From Bacteroidales bacterium (GTDB lineage: Bacteria > Bacteroidota > Bacteroidia > Bacteroidales > P3): a stretch of 64,000 bases of DNA. Positions 18,079-23,652 of this stretch are shown here, one piece after another (the first letter of the stretch is position 1; each line of letters starts with the position of its first letter). The notes under the pieces are model-generated. The model was not told the origin of the DNA. It saw only the letters and a program-made list of their open reading frames with translations, and ran no database searches. Position numbers and translations under genes: made by a program. The DNA lies in NCBI GenBank assembly GCA_017439185.1, contig JAFRTM010000012.1:124001-188000 (forward strand), read 5' to 3'.

Positions 18079-18285
18079 AAAGGCGTAAACCTTTCGTAAT
18101 TTCACTTATTTGAAGCTGTCGGTGTCTGGTAATACCTTCGAAATAAATAAGTGCAAAGATTCACGCCATGCGCGAACTTCAGCAAACTTATTCTCATTTC
18201 GATGTATCGTTTACCAGACTTTACAGCTTCGAGAACAAGAGCGTCCGCTCAAATTATTTAAATCTATATTTAATCTTTATGTCAT
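18079..18285 (-). ncRNA. Pseudoknotted RNA element, copy A
   Basis: This is about 205 bases of conserved structure shared with copy B at 22193-22395. The main stem pairs 18112-18119 with 18223-18230 and 18124-18132 with 18211-18219, with a 4/3-base internal loop. Copy B has the same stem lengths and loop but different bases, so pairs covary. A hairpin pairs 18160-18166 with 18170-18176, using a pair that is G-U only if the minus strand is the RNA. 18103-18111 pairs with 18145-18153, and 18082-18086 can pair with 18163-18167; both cross the main stem. It starts 4 bases after the stop of the frameshifted gene and ends 55 bases before the secreted protease ATG. It may be a cis-acting leader, a separate small RNA or a recombination site. 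No family is recognised. Confidence 0.6.
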
Positions 18286-18289
18286 GTAA

Positions 18290-18770
18290 TTATTTTATTT
18301 GAGAATAGTCCCATATTGGCATAGGTAGTATCTTCTTCTGAACAATCATCTTGTATTGGGTAGTATGCTTGGGTATGTTGAAGTTCGAAGATTGAACCCA
18401 AAAGAAAGCACTCTTGTTTTTTGTTGTTAATCTATTTATTTGGGGAGCTTTTTGTGGCAACCACGTTTTTATCCATTCCAGTTTCTTTAGCATTTTTTTC
18501 GACTTCGCTTGTGATCGCAGAATGAATCTCAATGTAAAAGACTTCTCCGTTGTAACCCAAGGCATAGTCCCATCGACACTCATTCGGATATAGTTCACGG
18601 GTGGTTGAATCAATATCTAAACTACCATCTATTTGGGATTGCTCTGGAACTTTGATTTTTGACGCATAGTTTCCGAATGCCGTAAGACCTATGCAATACC
18701 CATCTTTTACATCAGGTGTTGCAGCTACAGCATCCTTGAATGTCATGATATGTTTCTTGTTTTTCCCCAT
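18290..18770 (-). pseudogene. Frameshifted partner of the AAA ATPase, possibly nuclease-like
   Basis: Starting at the ATG at 18770, a 112-residue frame runs to 18432. The protein sequence clearly continues in the next frame to 18290. The switch is at a run of seven A on the coding strand (7 T at 18493-18499). With six A, the segment reads EVEKMLKKLEWIKTWL and gives a protein of about 159 residues. The merged protein contains RWDYALGYNGEVFYIEIHSA, a D...E-x-H arrangement that faintly resembles PD-(D/E)xK nucleases with the Lys changed, then a helix and FFWVQSSNFNIPK. It starts 8 bases after the AAA ATPase stop, so it is the second gene of that unit. The homopolymer shift may be a sequence error, phase variation or true decay. 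Function uncertain. Confidence 0.6.
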
Positions 18771-18778
18771 AAAATTCA

Positions 18779-19927
18779 CTATTCTGCATATTCGTATACA
18801 ACATCCGCCGCCCGTGATGAAAATTGAGACAACCCACCCCAACCAGATATTGCACAATTTTCACTTCCGGCATCGAGGGTTGAGATATCCGTGGATTCCA
18901 CCTTACCATTCGTTATTCTTGAAAAATAGTAGGTCGACATCTTTTTCTCAAACAGACCATCAAACAGGTGCGCTGTGGATTGGGTCTTTTTTATATCGAA
19001 TAATTTATACAATGCGTCCTCTTTTCTTTGTGCTGAAGATTCCTTTATTGTGTTGAAAGCCCATGCAAAATCAAGCAATGTGGTGGAGTGGGTGGAAATA
19101 ACAACCTTTAAGCCATTGTGCAACAACTCTAACACTTCCAATAAGATTGCCTTAATCGCTTGTGGATGCAGACCCATTTCAGGTTCTTCTATGACAACAT
19201 ATTTATAGTTATCCTTCTTAAACACAGGAGAAGGCGGTCCTGACAAACAATAAAAAGCAATCAGTAACGGCATGAACTCTTTCTGTCCTGCACTCCATGT
19301 CATGAATGGGATACTCATATCATCCACCTTCATTTTAAATTTCTTTTGTCCAGAGTATTCCTCCATCACAATTTTACCGCCATAAAAGATATTGTCATCG
19401 AACGTTTTTTTCAAAACACTCTTTAGTCTATTGCTGACAGGGAAGATGGTATTGGGATCTCCCATAGATCCTTGAATATAAGTCCTCAAGGTTTCACTAA
19501 AGGCGCGTAAAACATAAGGGGTTGACAAATCAAATTCCATAAAATTCTTTGGGCGTCCATCAGCAATGCTCAGAATTCGTTGTGCTGGAATGTAAAACAT
19601 CAGCTCCTTTTTGGGGACATTCCGTTTGATAAGAGTGTCCATGGATAATACCTTATCATTAAACAAAATCTCCGTTTCTGGTTTAAATATACTATTCATT
19701 CCATCACCAAAAATAACATCAAGAACTTTTTTAGGATTTTTTTTGTCAATAATGTAATTATACTTACGAAGATTGGCCAAAATGTATTCTTTGTCAACTA
19801 TGTATTTTAACAGTTCCAAGAAAAGGCTCTTTCCGCTGGCCTGAGGACCAACCAGAAGAGTGATGTCACCAAAGTTGACAGACACATGACCTATTGGGCC
19901 AAAATTGCTTATGCTAAGATTCTTCAT
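18779..19927 (-). CDS. OLD-like AAA ATPase of an accessory two-gene unit
   Basis: This protein of about 382 residues is an SMC/OLD-type ATPase. It has Walker A GPQASGKS, a signature-like WSAGQKEFMPL segment, Walker B YVVIEEPEMGLHP and the H-loop VVISTHSTT. It has no Toprim nuclease domain after the ATPase, unlike full OLD proteins; a nuclease-like partner may be the next gene. Such ATPases usually pair with an effector in anti-phage or plasmid-control systems, which I infer but cannot show. The frame is open to 19966, but the promoter box lies at 19957-19964. I chose the ATG at 19927, which has GGAG nine bases before it; 19942 is the alternative. AT-rich, with no signal peptide. Confidence 0.8.
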   Translation of the reverse strand: MKNLSISNFGPIGHVSVNFGDITLLVGPQASGKSLFLELLKYIVDKEYILANLRKYNYIIDKKNPKKVLDVIFGDGMNSIFKPETEILFNDKVLSMDTLIKRNVPKKELMFYIPAQRILSIADGRPKNFMEFDLSTPYVLRAFSETLRTYIQGSMGDPNTIFPVSNRLKSVLKKTFDDNIFYGGKIVMEEYSGQKKFKMKVDDMSIPFMTWSAGQKEFMPLLIAFYCLSGPPSPVFKKDNYKYVVIEEPEMGLHPQAIKAILLEVLELLHNGLKVVISTHSTTLLDFAWAFNTIKESSAQRKEDALYKLFDIKKTQSTAHLFDGLFEKKMSTYYFSRITNGKVESTDISTLDAGSENCAISGWGGLSQFSSRAADVVYEYAE

Positions 19928-19956
19928 ACTAAAATTCTCCATAAATTTCAATTTGC

Positions 19957-19986
19957 AAAAATACAACTTTTTTTTTTATCTGCAAA
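19957..19986 (-). promoter_or_regulatory. Promoter of the AAA ATPase unit
   Basis: On the minus strand TATTTTTG (complement of 19957-19964) has TTTG (complement of 19983-19986) 18 bases upstream. It fixes the ATPase start downstream of 19950. It probably also serves the frameshifted partner, RNA element A and possibly the secreted protease. Confidence 0.6.
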
Positions 19987-20218
19987 ATATATTTTGAAAT
20001 TGATAATTGGACGCAAAGAGACAACCGAGAGATTGCCGAAGGATCATTGGACTAAGTATTTATAATGAGCGCCATGCGTTCCTTTGTGGTGGTTGCTTGG
20101 CTTTTTGTTGGTTTTCAATGCATTGTAGTCGTTTCAAAGAAGGCACAAGAACCTACGAAGAAGGGGCGAAGAGTGGTGGTTATTGAAAGCCAGTACCGAT
20201 TATATAAGAGGAGGTGAA

Positions 20219-20315
20219 GTAAAGAGCCGGTGGTTCTTTACGATAGCGAAGCGGAGAAATTGCCCTCGCGGGCAATGCGGCCCAAAGGCCGCTCCGCGGA
20301 TCCGAACACCGCGGA
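20219..20315. repeat. Cluster of GC-rich hairpins with a three-way junction
   Basis: Four stems lie in a row. GTAAAGAGCC (20219-20228) pairs with 20232-20241. ATTGCCC (20259-20265) pairs with GGGCAAT (20270-20276). GCGGCC (20277-20282) pairs with GGCCGC (20287-20292). TCCGCGG (20293-20299) pairs with CCGCGGA (20309-20315). In addition GCGGAG (20251-20256) can pair with CTCCGC (20292-20297), enclosing the second and third stems as a Y-shaped junction. The segment is far richer in GC than its AT-rich surroundings. It may be a transposable-element end, a structured RNA or a recombination site. The rest of 19987-20331 shows no gene. Confidence 0.6.
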
Positions 20316-20331
20316 AAACTCTGCCAATAAC

Positions 20332-20370
20332 AACAAAGGGGTGCAATCATATGGTTGCACCCCCTTTGTT
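20332..20370. terminator. Strong bidirectional terminator
   Basis: AACAAAGGGGTGCAA (20332-20346) pairs with TTGCACCCCCTTTGTT (20355-20370). It lies about 100 bases after the stop of the 226-residue gene and probably ends the transcript of the three-gene unit at 20475-22089. Confidence 0.75.
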
Positions 20371-20474
20371 TAATTTTGAATTTCGCCTACTCTGGAATCA
20401 ATTTTCGTTTTCCTTGCTTATTTTCTATTCGAAAGATGTCATAGATGTGTTGCATGTATCTTCTGAGTTCCACT

Positions 20475-21155
20475 TTACATACTACGTGAATACATTTCTA
20501 CATCTTTCCTCAGTCTTTCGCATACCTTTTCATAAACAATGTTTCCAAGTTCTGCCTTTCTTTCTGATGATGTTTTGCTTATTTGATTGCAGTTGTCAAT
20601 GACATGCCTCTTTACGTTTTCGTAAGCATTCCTTTCTACTGCATTTACGAATTCATTGTTGACATTAGCTTTGTCTATAATACTATCATAAAGATAATAT
20701 GCAGTGAAAAGCATCTTTGTATTTGTGGCCATCGGCATATCCATCGGCAGACCATCATTAAGTATACCAATAAAACTAAGTGGACTTGAGCTCTTGTTTC
20801 GACATGATTGCTCCACTTTTCCAATCAGATGTTTTTGGTCTCGGATTAAAAGTATCATCAGTCGAGCTGCTGCTTCATCATGAATGTTTGTTTTGTTAGT
20901 TTTTAGAGCTTGCGAAAAACAAATGAAAGCATTTTCTGCTCGAACCTCTTGTATATCTTCATCTGGCTCTTGAAAACCGAGACATACTTGGAATATTTTG
21001 CCAATTAGAAGAGGACTATCCAGATTTAAGATTTCAGCTGGATGGTGAACAAAGTAATTGTAAATGTCGCCTCCGTGCTGTTCTAAACTAGTATAGTCTT
21101 GTGTCCCAAATGCTGTCCATGCCATAACGGCACTGAAATTAAGTTGATTATTCAT
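20475..21155 (-). CDS. Hypothetical protein, third gene of a leader-repeat unit
   Basis: This 226-residue soluble protein belongs to no family I recognise. It is predicted mostly helical and begins MNNQLNFSAVMAWTAFGTQD. It has a conserved-looking PMDMPMATNTKMLFTAYYLYDSI segment in the middle and a Lys/Glu-rich C-terminal helix. No signal peptide or membrane segment is seen. It is the last of three genes on the minus strand, each preceded by the same leader of about 31-40 bases. Its leader copy is at 21167-21197, about 11 bases before the ATG. The base composition is AT-rich like the rest of the island. A strong terminator follows. Function unknown. Confidence 0.65.
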   Translation of the reverse strand: MNNQLNFSAVMAWTAFGTQDYTSLEQHGGDIYNYFVHHPAEILNLDSPLLIGKIFQVCLGFQEPDEDIQEVRAENAFICFSQALKTNKTNIHDEAAARLMILLIRDQKHLIGKVEQSCRNKSSSPLSFIGILNDGLPMDMPMATNTKMLFTAYYLYDSIIDKANVNNEFVNAVERNAYENVKRHVIDNCNQISKTSSERKAELGNIVYEKVCERLRKDVEMYSRSM

Positions 21156-21166
21156 TATAATATCCG

Positions 21167-21197
21167 CCTGATTTATCCTGTTGGCTCTTCAGTTTTA
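21167..21197 (-). repeat. Leader repeat R1
   Basis: On the minus strand it reads AACTGAAGAGCC, then AACAGGATAAAT, then CAGG. It begins within the TAA stop of the 133-residue gene and ends just before the ATG of the 226-residue gene. It is one of three near-identical copies (with 21606-21645 and 22095-22134). Confidence 0.75.
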
Positions 21198-21596
21198 AAA
21201 GTTGTCCTCAATATAAAGTATTTCATCGCACATCTTTGCCAAAGTTGCACCCATCGAACTTGTATCGTTTACGAAAACTTGTTCTGATGCAAAGGCATTC
21301 TTCATTTCTTTGGCAAAATATTTTACTTGAGGCAAAAACATCATCAAGTACAAAGAGAAATCCGAGTTATTCATAATATCTTCCGGTCTGCCATAGTGAT
21401 AGTGTATAAATAAATATGCAATGGGGCATTTATAGAGACCATATGCCATTTTTGCTTCTGCTGCCGAGTCTGCACCTTCTTCAAGCATAAGTTGGGCAGC
21501 AAGTTTTACTCCGTACGTATCAACTTCCCTGTAAAGTGAAACGTACTCTTCTTTTGTCCATGGAGATTTTCTCCCCATATTAATTCCTTCAGCCAT
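21195..21596 (-). CDS. Hypothetical protein, second gene of a leader-repeat unit
   Basis: This 133-residue protein is of no family I know. It begins MAEGINMGRKSPWTKEEYVSLYREVD, which resembles a short helix-turn-helix or Myb-like start but is too short to call. It then has a helical, Ala/Met-rich body (AAQLMLEEGADSAAEAKMAYG) and ends acidic (EILYIEDNF). No export signal is seen. Met7 (GINMGRK) could be the start instead. A leader repeat precedes it (21606-21645), and its stop codon forms the first bases of the next repeat. The tight repeat-gene-repeat packing suggests a cassette-like insertion or a shared translation-control element. Function unknown. Confidence 0.65.
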   Translation of the reverse strand: MAEGINMGRKSPWTKEEYVSLYREVDTYGVKLAAQLMLEEGADSAAEAKMAYGLYKCPIAYLFIHYHYGRPEDIMNNSDFSLYLMMFLPQVKYFAKEMKNAFASEQVFVNDTSSMGATLAKMCDEILYIEDNF

Positions 21597-21605
21597 AGAT
21601 TTGTC

Positions 21606-21645
21606 ATTTTGCCAGTTTTATCCTGTTGGCTCGTCAGTTTTATAA
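21606..21645 (-). repeat. Leader repeat R2
   Basis: This is the second copy, between the 149- and 133-residue genes. On the minus strand it starts at the TAA stop of the former and reads AACTGACGAGCC, then AACAGGATAAAA, then CTGGC. Confidence 0.75.
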
Positions 21646-22089
21646 TGATTGTAGATTGTATTTATCTAACTTAATGGCTCCACTATTCATGTTTGAAAGT
21701 AAATCACTATAAATTCGGATTAGCATTTCATTTGTCTCGTGTCCATTGCGAAACATATCAAACAAATTCTCATGTATCATCGCTTGTAACAAACCATTCA
21801 CTCTCGATACAACCCCTACCTGAAACATTTTATACTCCAGCAAATCCTCCCCTTCTTCTGCTATACTATCAATCCATCCCCTCTCGTATTCATATTTCTC
21901 CCATGTGAAATAGACACCGTGGATTAAGGTTTTAACTATTTCGTAATATTGCATGGCATAGTCAATTTTTCCATCACTTTGCGCCTTCTCCCACATTAAT
22001 GAGCGATATTTTCTCAACTGTTTCACTGTTTGCAGTAAATCTTCTCTGGAGAATGGCGCATTTTCTCTTAAATGGTTGGAATTATTCAT
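21640..22089 (-). CDS. Hypothetical protein, first gene of a leader-repeat unit
   Basis: This 149-residue soluble protein is of no family I recognise. It is predicted all-helical, rich in Tyr, Glu and Met, with VKQLRKYRSLMWEKAQSDGKIDY near the start and NGHETNEMLIRIYSDLLSNM near the end. No signal peptide or catalytic motif is seen. The first two residues after Met (MNN) match the start of the 226-residue protein two genes on, but the rest does not. A leader repeat (22095-22134) lies directly upstream. Before that come RNA element B and a good promoter at 22420-22450, which I take as the promoter for the three-gene unit. Function unknown. Confidence 0.68.
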   Translation of the reverse strand: MNNSNHLRENAPFSREDLLQTVKQLRKYRSLMWEKAQSDGKIDYAMQYYEIVKTLIHGVYFTWEKYEYERGWIDSIAEEGEDLLEYKMFQVGVVSRVNGLLQAMIHENLFDMFRNGHETNEMLIRIYSDLLSNMNSGAIKLDKYNLQSL

Positions 22090-22094
22090 TATCT

Positions 22095-22134
22095 GTTTTG
22101 CCAGTTTTATCCTGTCGGCTCTTCAGTTTTTATT
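22095..22134 (-). repeat. Leader repeat R3
   Basis: This is the third copy of the leader, just upstream of the 149-residue gene. On the minus strand it reads AACTGAAGAGCC, then GACAGGATAAAA, then CTGGC. No gene precedes it directly; RNA element B does. Confidence 0.75.
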
Positions 22135-22192
22135 GTTCTTACTTTTGATGCTGCTTGGAGAGCAAGATGTGTTATGTTAGATAAGAAAAAAA

Positions 22193-22395
22193 GAAAGGCG
22201 TGAGACTTTCGTTTTGAATCCTTACTTCATAGTGGGCGACTGGTAATTGCCTTGGACAAATAAGGTAACGAATAATTCCACGCCAATGTGGAACTTTCAG
22301 TTTCTTATTCCCGTCCATAAGATTACCAGTCTTTACTATGGAGAACAAGCACTTCAAGCTCTATAGATTATTTATTTTCTGTGTTTTATGTCATA
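22193..22395 (-). ncRNA. Pseudoknotted RNA element, copy B
   Basis: This is the homologue of copy A, about 4.1 kb away. The main stem pairs 22228-22233 with 22335-22340 and 22238-22247 with 22322-22331, with the same 4/3-base internal loop as copy A. A hairpin pairs TTCCAC (22276-22281) with GTGGAA (22288-22293). GGCGTG (22197-22202) can pair with CACGCC (22279-22284), crossing the main stem and competing with that hairpin. On the minus strand the element ends CACGCC followed by a T-rich run, so termination or a switch is possible. A promoter at 22420-22450 points into it. All copies keep ATGACATAAA near the 5' side, a two-codon open frame. No known family is recognised. Confidence 0.65.
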
Positions 22396-22419
22396 ATGGC
22401 ATTATTCTGTTTCACGCTG

Positions 22420-22450
22420 CAAAGATACATAATATTATTTATATTGCAAA
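22420..22450 (-). promoter_or_regulatory. Promoter reading into RNA element B
   Basis: On the minus strand TATCTTTG (complement of 22420-22427) has TTTG (complement of 22447-22450) 19 bases upstream. Transcription would start near 22413 and run through RNA element B into the three-gene unit. Confidence 0.75.
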
Positions 22451-22538
22451 ATATCATTCCAATTCGGCTTCGATTTCTTCGATGGAGGGGAGAGAGGACC
22501 GGAGGTTGCTTGGGAGGGCTTGTCCGAGTTCGGATTAA

Positions 22539-22620
22539 GGAGAACAAGCACTTCAAGCTCTATGATTTCTTTATTCTATATGTCAGTTTTTATGTCATGA
22601 TTCATTCATTTTTCACGCTG
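22539..22620 (-). repeat. Partial third copy of the RNA element (C)
   Basis: 25 bases at 22539-22563 are identical to 22340-22364 in copy B. The similarity continues through TTTATGTCAT to TTTCACGCTG at 22611-22620, matching 22410-22419. Only the 5' side of the RNA (minus-strand sense) is present; the main stem is missing. It begins 4 bases after the stop of the TIR-like gene. Positions 22451-22538 between the copies are unassigned. Confidence 0.65.
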
Positions 22621-22623
22621 TAA

Positions 22624-23484
22624 TTATAATCTTAAAAGACACCTCTCCATGCATTCCGATAATGTCTTGGGCTCTCTACACATTCGCCGTATTGTACCAC
22701 TTTTTTCCAAATAATTAAACAATTTATCTTTCATTTCAGAGTTTCCGCGTATCATTTCGGGCATGACTCCTTCTTTGTCACAGAATTGATGTATTTTTTC
22801 AGAAATAAAGGAATCTATTACACTCAAATCATGCGGGTCTGTTATTGCTAATCTATCTAACCTGTCAAACCTATCTAATCTATCTAAACGGTAAGTAATG
22901 TATTCAAGTTTTTCCTGTAAAAACTCATTCATTGACCCTTCTTTTTTTTCAACATGAGCAACTTCAAAAGATCCAAAGTTCTTCAAAAAAGTTGTATATG
23001 TGGGATCTTTCTTTGCTTTCTCATCAGTGGCTTTTATCTTTTTTGCCAATTGGTCTTTAAAATCAAGAATCTTATTGTATCTCAAATCTCGTGGATAAGA
23101 CAAATGTTCAATTGGAGAAGTATCAAAAGAGTAGTCCGTTTTATCATCAATAACTATAATTGCAGGTTTGTCAAATGCCAAACGCATACCTAACTCAAAC
23201 ATTACATTGGGATTTTTTCCACTAACGTCACATACGACAATGTCATTACTGTAAATATTTTGGATTATTCGATTTTGAATAATACCGATATCATCAGCAT
23301 CGCTAACAAGATTAGATTCGTAACCCGCAGTACATATTGCTTCTGAAATAATGCTCTTAACTTCAGTTCAATGCTCACTGGGACACCCATCTATCGCTGA
23401 TATAGGCATAATAATACCACATGCAGGCTTGCTAGCGGCATCTTTAGTTTTATGTTCAGTTTTATTTTCAGATTTCTTCTCCAT
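22624..23484 (-). pseudogene. TIR/deoxyribosyltransferase-like protein with a premature TGA
   Basis: From the ATG at 23484 the frame encodes about 286 residues but has TGA at 23368-23370 (codon 39), where GCPSEH*TEVKSIISEA would be expected to have Trp. Beyond it the frame is intact: SDADDIGIIQNRIIQNIYSN, IVVCDVSGKNPNVMFELGMRLAF. This is the signature of nucleoside 2-deoxyribosyltransferase/TIR-like folds seen in bacterial defence and stress proteins. The C-terminal part contains an unusual YRLDRLDRFDRLDRLA repeat and a helical end. Restarting at Met95 (23202) would lose part of the fold. One G-to-A change explains the stop, so the gene may be recently broken, or the base may be wrong. It has its own promoter box at 23568. 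Confidence 0.7.
22851..22886 (-). repeat. Nine-base tandem repeat inside the TIR-like gene
   Basis: Four in-frame 9-base units (ATCTATCTA-type on the plus strand) encode repeated Leu-Asp-Arg triplets. The unit keeps the frame, so copy-number change would lengthen or shorten a charged helix. Confidence 0.7.
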
Positions 23485-23567
23485 TATTATATTATTTGAA
23501 CTTAAATCGTTATGGCAGAGTTGTCTACGTGAATTATTATTTCCATGTCTAATTAATTTTCACTTTG

Positions 23568-23575
23568 CAAAAATA
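23568..23575 (-). promoter_or_regulatory. -7 box of the TIR-like gene
   Basis: On the minus strand this is TATTTTTG, 84 bases before the ATG at 23484. I see no clear -33 TTTG box at the usual spacing. Confidence 0.45.
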
Positions 23576-23652
23576 CACATTATTTCTTATATATTGGAAT
23601 TTTTTGTATATATTTACACCGTCTTCCAATTGTGAAACCAGTGGTTTCATAT

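Noticed and set aside
20183-20602. 139-codon frame over the hairpin cluster and terminator
   Set aside because: It runs through inverted repeats and a terminator and has no protein-like features.
18079-22395. Retron or diversity-generating retroelement RNA
   Set aside because: No reverse transcriptase gene lies in the window, and the terminal inverted-repeat layout of retron RNAs was not found.
22170-22395. Integron attC site
   Set aside because: Gene-then-element order and one GTTRRRY-like word (GTTAGAT near 22176) suggested it, but no paired core site and no integrase were found. It remains only a hypothesis.
22851-22886. CRISPR-like repeats
   Set aside because: The units are 9-base tandem repeats inside a coding frame, with no spacers and no cas genes.
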